Assembly (NCBI GenBank): GCA_902521465.1
Contig: CABYRL010000004.1
Coordinates: 38,477 to 102,476, forward strand
From: an uncultured Alphaproteobacteria bacterium
Lineage (GTDB): Bacteria > Pseudomonadota > Alphaproteobacteria > HIMB59
Direction: 5' to 3'
DNA: 64,000 nt
Shown here: in pieces, positions 8,028-16,232 of the stretch
How positions within the stretch are numbered: the first letter of the stretch is position 1
Layout of the letters: each line of letters begins with the position of its first letter
Translations under genes and position numbers: made by a program
The notes under the pieces: model-generated
What the model was told of the DNA's origin: nothing
What the model saw: only the letters and a program-made list of their open reading frames with translations
Database searches by the model: none

Positions 8028-9893
8028 ATGTCAGTTTTAAGTAGAGTCAAATTACCCAAAGATTTAAAAAAATTATCATTTAGTGAATTACAAAAACTCA
8101 ATGATGAATTGAGAGATTATACAATTGAAATAGTATCAAAAACTGGTGGACATTTAGGTGCTAGTCTTGGTGTTGTAGAACTAACAGTCGCCTTACATTA
8201 TGTATTTAATACTCCATCAGATAAAATAATTTGGGATGTGGGACATCAAACATATCCTCATAAAATTCTTACGGGTAGAAAAAATAAAATACATTCTTTG
8301 AGAAAAAAAAATGGCATATCTGGTTTTACTAAAAGATCAGAGAGTATATACGACCCTTTTGGAGCAGCCCATAGCTCAACTTCAATCTCTGCTAGTCTTG
8401 GAATCACAGCTGCAAGGGATATATTAAATAAAGATTTTGATGTAGTTAGTGTTATCGGTGATGGAGCAATTAGCGCAGGAATGGCTTTTGAAGGGTTAAA
8501 CAATCTAGGACACCTAAATAAAAACTCTCTAATAATTCTGAATGATAATGAGATGTCTATAGCTGAACCTGTTGGTGCTATGAGTAAATATCTTGTGAAT
8601 TTATTGAGTTCAAAATCATATGAAGGTTTTAGAGATATTATTAAAAACTTTACTAAAAGACTTCCAAGTGAAGTTGGAGAATTTGCAAAAAAAACAGAAG
8701 GTTATTTTAAAGGTTATCTAACTGGCAATACTCTATTTGAAGAATTGGGTTTAAATTATTTGGGACCTGTTGATGGACATAATTTAAAGCTATTAGTTCA
8801 ATTATTTAAGAAATACAAAAAAAAAGAATTACATGGCCCAGTATTCCTACATTTAATTACGCAGAAAGGTAGAGGTTACAAACCTGCTGAACTATCCAAA
8901 GATAAATTCCATGGAGTTTCATCTTTTGATGTCAAAACTGGTTTACAAAATAAATCAAAACTAGTCACATATACTAATGTAGTGAGCGACACTATTTTAA
9001 AATTAGCAAAAAAAGATAAAAAAATTGTAGCAATAACTGCAGCAATGCCCTCAGGAACAGGCTTAGATAAGTTTAAAGAAAAATATCCCTCTAGATTTTA
9101 TGATGTAGGAATAGCTGAACAGCATGCTGTTACTTTTGCTGGAGGTATGACGACAGAGTCTATTAAACCTTTTGTTGCAATTTATTCAACTTTTCTGCAG
9201 AGAGCTTATGATCAAGTTGTACATGACATTGCTATACAGTCATTGCCTGTTAGATTTTTAATTGATAGATCTGGCTTTGTAGGTGCTGATGGTGCTACAC
9301 ATGCTGGATCTTTTGATCTCAGTTACCTCTGCTGCCTTCCTAATTTTGTTGTTATGGCACCGTCGAGCGGTGAGGAATTAAAAAATATGATCAATTTAGC
9401 ATTGTCTATAAATAACAAACCATCTGCAATTAGATATCCAAGAGATCTTGCACATGAATATAAAAATAATGATAAATTTCAAAAAATAATTATAGGAAAA
9501 GGGAAGATTATAAAAAATGGAAAAAAAGTTGCCTTTCTTAATTTAGGAACAAGGTTAAAAAAAGTATTAGAAATTTCCGAGCTGATTAAAAAAAATTATA
9601 AATTGGATTGCTCTATAATAGATATGAGATTTGCAAAACCAATTGATGTTAAATTAATACAAAAACTTATGAAAAATCATGACATTTTTGTCACTATTGA
9701 AGAGAACGCTATCGGGGGTTTCTCTAGTCAGGTTAATGACTTTCTAATAAATAAAATAAGTAATACCCCAAAAATACTAAATTTTTTTATGAAAGATGAA
9801 TTTATTGATCAATCTGACATTGAAGATCAATATTCTAAATCAGGTATTTCTCCAAAAATAATATATGAAAAGCTAATAAAGTTTTTAATGTGA
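8028..9893 (+). CDS. dxs: 1-deoxy-D-xylulose-5-phosphate synthase
   Basis: Thiamine-diphosphate enzyme condensing pyruvate and glyceraldehyde-3-phosphate, the first step of the MEP isoprenoid pathway; the product also feeds thiamine and pyridoxal synthesis. The N-terminal domain has GHLGASLGVVE, the WDVGHQTYPHKILTGR motif and the ThDP/Mg site GDGAISAGMAFEGLNN..LNDNEMS. The central pyrimidine-binding domain has DVGIAEQHAVTFAGGM. The length of 621 residues matches E. coli Dxs (620). The ATG at 8028 fits the normal N-terminus. The last 9 bp overlap the 3' end of the convergent aroC. Confidence 0.97.
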   Translation: MSVLSRVKLPKDLKKLSFSELQKLNDELRDYTIEIVSKTGGHLGASLGVVELTVALHYVFNTPSDKIIWDVGHQTYPHKILTGRKNKIHSLRKKNGISGFTKRSESIYDPFGAAHSSTSISASLGITAARDILNKDFDVVSVIGDGAISAGMAFEGLNNLGHLNKNSLIILNDNEMSIAEPVGAMSKYLVNLLSSKSYEGFRDIIKNFTKRLPSEVGEFAKKTEGYFKGYLTGNTLFEELGLNYLGPVDGHNLKLLVQLFKKYKKKELHGPVFLHLITQKGRGYKPAELSKDKFHGVSSFDVKTGLQNKSKLVTYTNVVSDTILKLAKKDKKIVAITAAMPSGTGLDKFKEKYPSRFYDVGIAEQHAVTFAGGMTTESIKPFVAIYSTFLQRAYDQVVHDIAIQSLPVRFLIDRSGFVGADGATHAGSFDLSYLCCLPNFVVMAPSSGEELKNMINLALSINNKPSAIRYPRDLAHEYKNNDKFQKIIIGKGKIIKNGKKVAFLNLGTRLKKVLEISELIKKNYKLDCSIIDMRFAKPIDVKLIQKLMKNHDIFVTIEENAIGGFSSQVNDFLINKISNTPKILNFFMKDEFIDQSDIEDQYSKSGISPKIIYEKLIKFLM

Positions 9894-10967
9894 TTTGGAT
9901 TTATGAATTAATAATAAATCTGCAATCACAAAATTAGTCATAGCAATTCCTACTGGCACTGCCCTAATACCCACACAAGGATCATGACGTCCTTTAGTTT
10001 TAATTTTTGTATTTTTAAAATTCTTTGTAATAGTGTCTTTTTCACTTAATACTGAGCTCGTTGGTTTTACAATATATCTAAAAATAATATCTTGGCCTGA
10101 AGAAATACCACCTAATATTCCTCCTGCGTGGTTAGTATGAAAATTAATTTTCTTGTTTTTGAAATTAATTTGATCAGATCCATTCGTGCCGTCATAATTT
10201 ACTAAATCAAAACCTGTACCAAACTCTATACCTTTCACCGCATTAATGCTCATAATCGCTTTTGATAACTCAGAGTCAAGTTTTTGATATATTGGCTCTC
10301 CTATACCTACAGGACAATTTGAGACTCTAACTTCAATTACAGCACCAAGAGATGAACCCTTTTTTCGGTGAGTGTGTATTAGATCTTCCCATTTTTTTAG
10401 GATAGATTTTTTCGGTGAGAAAAATGGATTTTTATTAATAAAATTATTATTCCAAGTTGTGTTTTCTATCTTCTCATTACCTATTTGAATGACAGCACTC
10501 GTAACATTTATTTTATTTTTTGAAATTTTTTTAATAAGAAGTTCTGCAAGAGCACCTGCAGCAACTCTCATAGCAGTTTCCCTCGCACTAGACCTTCCTC
10601 CACCTCTATAATCATAATTTTTATATTTCATAAAATATGTGTAATCGGCATGACCAGGTCTAAATTTATTTTTAATTTCTGAATAGTCCTTACTTCTTTG
10701 ATCAGAGTTATAAATTATCATTGATATCGGAGCACCAGTACTTTTTCCGTTAAAAACTCCAGAGAGTATTTTGACTTCATCTTTTTCTTTTCTTTGTGTT
10801 GTAAATTTTGACTGACCTGGTTTTCTCAAATCTAACCTTGTTTGAATATATTTTGTGTTAATAGGTATTCCTGCTGGGAAACCATCAACAACACAACCTA
10901 TAGCCTCTCCATGACTTTCTCCCCAAGTAGTAAACTTTAATAAATTTCCAAAAGAATTGTGTGACAT
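9885..10967 (-). CDS. aroC: Chorismate synthase
   Basis: Converts 5-enolpyruvylshikimate-3-phosphate to chorismate with reduced FMN, the last step of the shikimate pathway. The N-terminus carries FTTWGESHGEAIG, followed by RPGHADYTYFMKY and YRGGGRSSARETAMRVAAGA, all chorismate synthase signatures; later motifs are HTNHAGGILGGISSGQDI and KGRHDPCVGIRAVPV. The 360-residue length is standard. It lies 7 bp downstream of fabI on the same strand, so both are probably co-transcribed. Its 3' end overlaps dxs by 9 bp in the convergent direction. Confidence 0.98.
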   Translation of the reverse strand: MSHNSFGNLLKFTTWGESHGEAIGCVVDGFPAGIPINTKYIQTRLDLRKPGQSKFTTQRKEKDEVKILSGVFNGKSTGAPISMIIYNSDQRSKDYSEIKNKFRPGHADYTYFMKYKNYDYRGGGRSSARETAMRVAAGALAELLIKKISKNKINVTSAVIQIGNEKIENTTWNNNFINKNPFFSPKKSILKKWEDLIHTHRKKGSSLGAVIEVRVSNCPVGIGEPIYQKLDSELSKAIMSINAVKGIEFGTGFDLVNYDGTNGSDQINFKNKKINFHTNHAGGILGGISSGQDIIFRYIVKPTSSVLSEKDTITKNFKNTKIKTKGRHDPCVGIRAVPVGIAMTNFVIADLLLIHKSKSH

Positions 10968-10974
10968 GAACTAA

Positions 10975-11796
10975 TTATTTTTTACTAAACTCATTTAATA
11001 ATCCTGCTACACCTTCAGCTTCATCAACTGCTACCATTCCAACTGTATGATAACCACAATCAACATGGTGGATTTCTCCAGTCACACCAGATGAAAGGTC
11101 GCTCAAAAGATAGGCTCCTGTGTTTCCAACATCTTCTAGTGTAACATTTCTCTTTAAAGGTGAGTTTAGTTCATTCCATTTTAAAATAAATCTAAAATCA
11201 CCAATACCAGAAGCCGCAAGAGTTTTAATTGGGCCTGCAGATATAGCGTTAACTCTTATATTTTTATCTCCCATATCTACAGCAAGATATTTAACTGAAG
11301 CCTCAAGCGCTGATTTTGCGACTCCCATTACATTATAATGTGGCATAACCTGCTCTGCTCCATAGTAAGTTAACGTTAAAATACTCCCACCATCATCCAT
11401 TAAATCATAGCAATATTTACAAGACTCAGTGAAGGAATAACAAGAGATATTTAAACTATTTAAGAAATTCTCTTTTGACGTATCAACATACTTACCCCTT
11501 AACTCATTTTTATCTGCAAACGCTACAGCGTGAACGAAAAAATCCAATTTTCCCCATTTATCTTTAATTTTTTCAAAAGTATTTTTTACTGATCCTTCAT
11601 CACTAACATCACATTGTATCAATAAATTGGAACCAACAGATTTAGCTAGAGGATCTATTCTCTTTAATAAAAGATCATTTTGATAAGTAAAAGCTAATTC
11701 AGCACCAAAATTTGCACATTGTTGAGCTATGCCCCAGGCAATGGACTTATCATTAGCTACTCCCATTATAAGCCCCTTTTTATTTTTTAAATCCAT
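10975..11796 (-). CDS. fabI: Enoyl-[acyl-carrier-protein] reductase (NADH), FabI type
   Basis: Short-chain dehydrogenase-fold enzyme performing the final reduction of each fatty-acid elongation cycle. The N-terminus KKGLIMGVANDKSIAWGIA is the FabI variant of the nucleotide-binding motif. The active site Tyr-x6-Lys is seen in HYNVMGVAKSALE, and the substrate-loop NAISAGPIKTLAASGI is typical. It has 273 residues. It is divergent from pdxH with only 31 bp between the starts, so promoters must overlap. aroC follows 7 bp downstream. Confidence 0.97.
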   Translation of the reverse strand: MDLKNKKGLIMGVANDKSIAWGIAQQCANFGAELAFTYQNDLLLKRIDPLAKSVGSNLLIQCDVSDEGSVKNTFEKIKDKWGKLDFFVHAVAFADKNELRGKYVDTSKENFLNSLNISCYSFTESCKYCYDLMDDGGSILTLTYYGAEQVMPHYNVMGVAKSALEASVKYLAVDMGDKNIRVNAISAGPIKTLAASGIGDFRFILKWNELNSPLKRNVTLEDVGNTGAYLLSDLSSGVTGEIHHVDCGYHTVGMVAVDEAEGVAGLLNEFSKK

Positions 11797-11812
11797 TTTT
11801 TGCTAAAATTAA

Positions 11813-11818
11813 TATAAT
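11813..11818 (+). promoter_or_regulatory. Putative -10 element of pdxH
   Basis: A perfect TATAAT lies 9 bp before the pdxH ATG in the 31 bp fabI-pdxH divergent gap. No convincing -35 box is visible at normal spacing. If used, transcription would start around 11825, leaving a leader of only a few bases. No Shine-Dalgarno is seen before the ATG. Such hexamers also arise by chance in AT-rich DNA. Confidence 0.4.
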
Positions 11819-11827
11819 ACTCATACC

Positions 11828-12415
11828 ATGTCAGATAAATTAAATCCAATTATTAAGTTTAAAGAATGGTTTGATTTAGCCACTGAAAAAGAGATCAACG
11901 ATCCTAATGCGATGTGTCTATCAACAGTTGACGATAAAAATACTCCCCATTCAAGGATGGTTTTATTAAAAGATTATAATGATGAAGGTTTTATTTTTTA
12001 CACAAATTACGAGAGCAATAAAGGAAATGACATTTTAAAAAATGCTAATGTTTGCCTAAATTTTCATTGGAAGTCATTGTTAAGGCAAATAAGAATAGAG
12101 GGTAAAGTCGAAAAAGTCTCAAAAGAAACATCTGATAAATATTTTAATTCAAGACATTATTTAAGTCGAATAGGGGCGTGGGCTTCTAATCAATCAAAAG
12201 TCCTAAAATCAAGAGATGATTTAGAGAATAAAATTGAATTTTATAAAAATAAATATCCTGAAAAAGAAAATTTCCCTCGTCCTGATTACTGGGGAGGGTT
12301 TATAGTAAAATATTCAAAAATCGAGTTTTGGGAGGATATGCCTCATAGAATTCACAAAAGAGAAGTCTTTGAGTTTAAAGATAATGATTGGGTATCGTAT
12401 ACCCTTAGCCCTTAG
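11828..12415 (+). CDS. pdxH: Pyridoxamine/pyridoxine 5'-phosphate oxidase
   Basis: FMN-dependent oxidase producing pyridoxal 5'-phosphate from PNP or PMP. Family motifs in order: AMCLSTVDDKNTPHSRMVLLK, GFIFYTNYESNKG, LNFHWKSLLRQIRIEG, an SRIGAWASNQS segment, PDYWGGF and the C-terminal FWEDMPHRIHKRE substrate/FMN-binding region. At 195 residues it is slightly below the usual 200-220 because the N-terminal extension is short. The gene is divergent from fabI, and its final 4 bp overlap the convergent nucleotidyltransferase gene. Confidence 0.95.
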   Translation: MSDKLNPIIKFKEWFDLATEKEINDPNAMCLSTVDDKNTPHSRMVLLKDYNDEGFIFYTNYESNKGNDILKNANVCLNFHWKSLLRQIRIEGKVEKVSKETSDKYFNSRHYLSRIGAWASNQSKVLKSRDDLENKIEFYKNKYPEKENFPRPDYWGGFIVKYSKIEFWEDMPHRIHKREVFEFKDNDWVSYTLSP

Positions 12416-12867
12416 TTTTTAGAGTGTTCACTCCATCTTTTTAGCAAATCAGAACTTGAAGACTCTTTGTGATTTCCACCTACACCAAATTTTAATTCAA
12501 TATTATATTTCTTTGCTGTTTCATATTCTAAAATTTTAGAAGTGTCTGATCTATCACCTCCATTAGCAAAAATAATTTTTTCATTTGGATATTTATTTCT
12601 TATTTGAATTAACAAATTATTTGCACTCCCCATTTCATCATCTTCAAATTCCATAGCTTCATTTACCACTTTTAAGCTATCAACAACATACATTCTATGT
12701 TGAATATCCATAAAAAAATTTCCTTTTTTATCAATTAACCATTTATTAGAATTTACACCTACGATTAAAAAATTAGAAAACTCTAAACATTCTTTCATCA
12801 TCATAATATGTCCAGGATGGATGGGGTCAAATCCCCCTGAAACAACACTAATAATTTTATTTTCCAC
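12412..12867 (-). CDS. Cytidylyltransferase-like nucleotidyltransferase (HIGH-type)
   Basis: A 151-residue protein with an N-terminal nucleotidyltransferase fold: GGFDPIHPGHIMMMKEC supplies the HxGH motif. The middle IFANGGDRSDTS resembles the adenylyltransferase domain of heptose-phosphate enzymes (RfaE/HldE C-terminal domain). A C-terminal GGNHKESSSSDLLKRW may take the place of the family's KTS-type motif. It would transfer a nucleotide to a phosphorylated small molecule, but the substrate is unknown. It overlaps the pyrE 3' end by 11 bp on the same strand, so the two are probably co-expressed. No sugar kinase domain is attached. Confidence 0.75.
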   Translation of the reverse strand: MENKIISVVSGGFDPIHPGHIMMMKECLEFSNFLIVGVNSNKWLIDKKGNFFMDIQHRMYVVDSLKVVNEAMEFEDDEMGSANNLLIQIRNKYPNEKIIFANGGDRSDTSKILEYETAKKYNIELKFGVGGNHKESSSSDLLKRWSEHSKN

Positions 12868-13501
12868 TTGAAATTGATTCTAAATAATTTTTTAAATTCT
12901 TGTAATCTTTATCTGAAATGTAATTTGGAGAAATAGTTAATATATCTCTCCAAGAAGTTAGATAATTTAAATTCACTTTCATTTTAGATATATTTTTTTT
13001 GGCTTTAGGGTAAATACCATAGTAAAAAACTACATAAATATCTTTAACTTTAAGTTTATTTTGTCTTAAAGCCTTTATGAAATGTAATTTACTTCCTCCA
13101 TCAGTTGCCATGTCCTCTACTAATATTGACTGATTATTCTTTTTAAACTCTCCCTCTATTAGCTTACCTTTTCCAAACCCTTTAGGACTCTTTCTTATAT
13201 AAATCATTGGATATTTCATCTTTTGACACAGAAAGGAAGAGTAGGGAATACCAGCTGTTTCGCCTCCTGCAATAATAGTTGAATTATCTTTATACTTCGA
13301 TTTAATCTGTTTACTCATTTCATTGATAATTAATTCTCTTTCTTTTGGAAATGAAATTAATTTTCTACAATCAACATAAACAGGACTTTTTTTGCCAGAT
13401 GTAAGAGTAAATTGTTTTTTGAAGTCTATATTAACGCATCCAATACTTAACAGTAAGTTTGCTATCTTTTCTTTATTATTTTTGATTTTGACCTTCGACA
13501 T
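12857..13501 (-). CDS. pyrE: Orotate phosphoribosyltransferase
   Basis: Joins orotate to PRPP to form orotidine 5'-phosphate in pyrimidine synthesis. Motifs: [17 protein letters not shown] near the N-terminus, [35 protein letters not shown], and the PRPP-binding loop [18 protein letters not shown]. The ATG at 13501 gives 214 residues; a TTG four codons upstream (13513) would also be in frame. The 5' end overlaps the small DUF2256 reading frame by 40 bp and the 3' end overlaps the nucleotidyltransferase gene, so the group looks operonic. Confidence 0.94.
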   Translation of the reverse strand: MSKVKIKNNKEKIANLLLSIGCVNIDFKKQFTLTSGKKSPVYVDCRKLISFPKERELIINEMSKQIKSKYKDNSTIIAGGETAGIPYSSFLCQKMKYPMIYIRKSPKGFGKGKLIEGEFKKNNQSILVEDMATDGGSKLHFIKALRQNKLKVKDIYVVFYYGIYPKAKKNISKMKVNLNYLTSWRDILTISPNYISDKDYKNLKNYLESISSGK

Positions 13502-13605
13502 TTTTCTGAACAATATTTAACATCATTCCATACTTTTTCCCATTTTTTTCTCCAACTAAATGGTCTTTCGCATACCACACAAATTTTGAAATCTTTTTTA
13601 TTCAG
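13462..13605 (-). CDS. DUF2256-type small zinc-finger protein (non-canonical start)
   Basis: A 47-codon reading frame lying in the same frame as, and directly after, the TAG stop of the universal stress gene. It encodes a peptide with [15 protein letters not shown], then [16 protein letters not shown]. This matches the DUF2256 pattern: a Cys-x2-Cys and a Cys-x3-Cys pair around an RPF-WRKKW core. Its function is unknown; the four cysteines suggest zinc binding. No ATG, GTG or TTG precedes the motif. The first codon after the stop is CTG, so it must use CTG, stop readthrough, or contain a sequence error. The end overlaps pyrE by 40 bp. Confidence 0.7.
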   Translation of the reverse strand: MNKKDFKICVVCERPFSWRKKWEKVWNDVKYCSEKCRRSKSKIIKKR

Positions 13606-14085
13606 CTAAATAATCTTCTCAATCTCTTTATCTTCGAGATTACCATTAATTATAACAAGAGGGCAATGTAACGAGTTAGATTTTTCATATATAAGTTTGT
13701 CAATTAAAGGGCCAGGCTTGCCTATATCTTTACTTGTAGCAAGAATAATAGTTGAATTAGATGAATATTTATTTAAGAAACTTATAAACTCATCGATCTC
13801 ATTATATTTAAATATTTCAGATTTTGCTTTAATTTTAGATTTATCTGAGATGTAATTATGCACTTCTTTATGTTTTAATTTTTCAGTTGTTATTTGATCT
13901 ATATCCAAAATTTTTTCAGCCCCTGATGTAAGCATCATACCTTCGCTTGCGCTTTGAATAAAGCTAACAGTAGTAATATTAGATTTAGTTATTTTTGCTC
14001 TCCTTATAGCAAATTTAACTGCAGTCCACATTTCAGCGCTTTGATCAATAACTACAAAATAATTTCTATTATTATTTTTTTTCAT
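13606..14085 (-). CDS. Universal stress protein family (UspA-like)
   Basis: A 159-residue single-domain protein with the Usp-type alpha/beta layout: an N-terminal strand NYFVVIDQSAEMWTAVKFAIRRAK, a central helix region, and the C-terminal SLHCPLVIINGN strand. The ATP-binding G-x2-G-x9-G-S/T motif is not clearly conserved; only GKPGPLIDKLIYEKS resembles it. The biochemical role is therefore unknown. The start overlaps the preceding gene by 4 bp (ATGA type). After its TAG the frame continues straight into the DUF2256 peptide. Confidence 0.65.
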   Translation of the reverse strand: MKKNNNRNYFVVIDQSAEMWTAVKFAIRRAKITKSNITTVSFIQSASEGMMLTSGAEKILDIDQITTEKLKHKEVHNYISDKSKIKAKSEIFKYNEIDEFISFLNKYSSNSTIILATSKDIGKPGPLIDKLIYEKSNSLHCPLVIINGNLEDKEIEKII

Positions 14086-14759
14086 TTTTTTCTAAATATT
14101 AAATTCGTAACTAAGCTAAGCAATAATGATATAGCAATCAAAATTATAATATAAATAAAAGACTCAGTTTTTAACAACTTTTCCAATTTAAATGAAATTC
14201 CTCCTTTTTTTATTTGCAAGTTTTTAGATACCATCTTAATAATTTCATTATTTTTTATCTCGTACATATAAACTTTTATATTTCCAGGTGAGATATTATC
14301 TGGTACTAAAAATTTTTTTAAAAATAGATTTCCACTTACACTTTCAAGCTCCTCTTCTATATACAAATTTTTCACATTCATTGCCTTTCTTATTTTATGG
14401 AGTTCAAGAGAGTGATTACTTATTAATGAATGCCTATCCTTTAAACTAGAATATAAAAATATTTCATTCAAAGTCTTTTTAGGAGATGTGAAGATTGCAA
14501 AAAAACTAGGTTGATTATTCAACTCTTTTGTTTCGTTAATCCATAAAAAACCCTCTTTAACTTTTGTCGTCAATTTAGCTTTTTTATTCTCTCCTTCGAA
14601 AATGAAGATTACATCACTGTTTTTATCTTTATTTCCAAATAAAACTAATTCTTTTCCTAAAAAATTTGAGTTTATTTCAATTTCAAATTGATCTAAGGAA
14701 AAATTAGATGCAAAACCAATTTTAAAAAAAAATATGATTATTAAAATATATTTATACAT
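14082..14759 (-). CDS. TIGR02186-type alphaproteobacterial membrane-anchored protein
   Basis: A 225-residue protein with an N-terminal signal peptide (ILIIIFFFKIGFAS), a beta-rich periplasmic region beginning FEIEINSNFLGKELVLFGNK, and one C-terminal membrane helix (about residues 200-220) ending in a short Arg/Lys tail. This organisation and its place beside a TauE/SafE-type transporter match the alphaproteobacterial family TIGR02186 (Alph_Pro_TM), whose function is unknown. It overlaps the transporter gene by 8 bp and the stress gene by 4 bp, so the three are almost certainly one operon. Confidence 0.8.
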   Translation of the reverse strand: MYKYILIIIFFFKIGFASNFSLDQFEIEINSNFLGKELVLFGNKDKNSDVIFIFEGENKKAKLTTKVKEGFLWINETKELNNQPSFFAIFTSPKKTLNEIFLYSSLKDRHSLISNHSLELHKIRKAMNVKNLYIEEELESVSGNLFLKKFLVPDNISPGNIKVYMYEIKNNEIIKMVSKNLQIKKGGISFKLEKLLKTESFIYIIILIAISLLLSLVTNLIFRKK

Positions 14760-15654
14760 AATTTATAATGAATAAGTTCTCAGGTGTTCTAAATAAATCA
14801 TAAGCTAAAAATGATGAAATAATTAATAGTAACATACCAAATGTTACTTTTAAATTTTCTTGATCAAGTATATCAACTATCCTTGCAGCTAGTGCAGCTC
14901 CAATAGAGCTACTTACTATTAATCCTAAAGCCAATACAAAATCTATATTTTGATTTATGTATATTTGCAAAAATAAAGATACAAAGGATACTATCGTGAT
15001 GTTAAATAGTGATGTTCCTATTACTGAAATAGTTTTCATACCTAAAAAATAAATCATACATGGAATAAGTATAAAGCCACCACCAATACCAGTTAGCCCT
15101 GTCAATACACCTATAAAAAAACCAATTAAAAGTGGTGCTAGTACACTAATATATAGTTTAGATTTTCTAAACTTAATTTTAAAAGGAAGTCCATGTATCC
15201 AAGAATGCTGGTGTAATTTAAATTTTTTATTTTTATGTACGATGTTAACTTTAGCTGTTTCATAAAGAATAAATACAGCAGTTATAATTAAAAGAATTAT
15301 ATAGATACTATTTAAATAGTTATCAATTAAACCAATATTTTTTAAATTATTTAGAATTAATACACCAAAAAGTGTCCCCACTAATCCACCAATAACCATT
15401 GTTAAGCCCATCTGATAGTCTATGTTTTTTCTTTGAAAATGACTTACAACACCAGTTGATGTCGAGGCGAATACTTGAACAGTTGTAGTTCCAACTGCAA
15501 CAGCTGGAGGAATGCCAACTAGTATCAAAAGAGGAGAGGATATAAAACCTCCACCTATGCCAAAGAGTCCAGATATAAAACCAATTCCAACTCCAAGGGA
15601 AATTAATATATAAATATTTATGGATATTTCAGCAATAGGTAGGTAAAAATTCAT
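14752..15654 (-). CDS. TSUP (TauE/SafE) family membrane transporter
   Basis: A 300-residue polytopic protein with two related halves. Each half has a glycine-rich signature: GIGFISGLFGIGGGFISSP near residue 25 and GVLTGLTGIGGGFILIP near residue 185. Roughly eight hydrophobic helices are present. TSUP proteins export or import anions such as sulfite, sulfoacetate or sulfonates; the substrate here is not evident. It is the first gene of the minus-strand run continuing through the TIGR02186 protein and the stress protein. The divergent start to the reductase gene leaves only 44 bp for regulation. Confidence 0.88.
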   Translation of the reverse strand: MNFYLPIAEISINIYILISLGVGIGFISGLFGIGGGFISSPLLILVGIPPAVAVGTTTVQVFASTSTGVVSHFQRKNIDYQMGLTMVIGGLVGTLFGVLILNNLKNIGLIDNYLNSIYIILLIITAVFILYETAKVNIVHKNKKFKLHQHSWIHGLPFKIKFRKSKLYISVLAPLLIGFFIGVLTGLTGIGGGFILIPCMIYFLGMKTISVIGTSLFNITIVSFVSLFLQIYINQNIDFVLALGLIVSSSIGAALAARIVDILDQENLKVTFGMLLLIISSFLAYDLFRTPENLFIINYV

Positions 15655-15698
15655 ATATTAAAATAAAATATTATACTTAAAATTAATTAAATAAATTA

Positions 15699-16232
15699 AT
15701 GATTAAATACACTTTAGCATTTGCTTGTTCAAGCGATGGTTTTATTGCAAAATATTCTGGAGATAATCCATTTGAATGGACTAGCTTGGAAGATAAAAAA
15801 CACTTAGACAATTTAATAAAGAATCATAAATGGCAAGTTATGGGTAGAAAGACTCATGAATTAAATCCAAACGGGTCTAGATCAAGAATTATTTTTTCTA
15901 GAAAATACCAAAAAATCAAACAAATTAAAAATTCAATAAATCAATATTATTTTAATCCAGATATTAATCAGTGGAATGAATTTGAAAATCTTTGCAAAGA
16001 AAGTGTTTTAATTTTGGGGGGAACAAGTGTTCATGATTATTTCTTATATGCTGATTTAATTGATGAAATTTTTATTACTATAGAGCCTTTAAAATTTGGA
16101 AAAGGCTTACCAGCTTTTACATACATAAATTTTAGGGACTTAGTTCCATACTTCAATGAGAGAGGATATCGTCATTCTAAAAAAAAAATTAATGACAAGG
16201 GCTCTTTGTTAGTTAATTTTTCAAAAACTTAG
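15699..16232 (+). CDS. RibD-C/dihydrofolate-reductase-like NAD(P)H reductase
   Basis: A 177-residue protein with the DHFR-like fold of the RibD C-terminal domain. The N-terminus YTLAFACSSDGFIAKYSGDNPFEW is typical. VMGRKTHELNPNGSRSRIIFSRK forms the pyridine-nucleotide region, and the VLILGGTSVHDYFLYADLIDEIFITIEP segment is the most diagnostic. The substrate is unknown; relatives reduce pyrimidine intermediates of riboflavin synthesis or pterins. An A10 run (16179-16188) lies within the frame. The end overlaps the convergent mobA by 12 bp. Closeness to molybdopterin genes may suggest a pterin role, but this is only inference. Confidence 0.75.
   Translation: MIKYTLAFACSSDGFIAKYSGDNPFEWTSLEDKKHLDNLIKNHKWQVMGRKTHELNPNGSRSRIIFSRKYQKIKQIKNSINQYYFNPDINQWNEFENLCKESVLILGGTSVHDYFLYADLIDEIFITIEPLKFGKGLPAFTYINFRDLVPYFNERGYRHSKKKINDKGSLLVNFSKT

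Noticed and set aside
15682..15700. Perfect 7 bp inverted repeat before the RibD-like reductase
   Set aside because: It is composed only of A and T in a very AT-rich gap, so a chance match is likely; no linked regulator is known.
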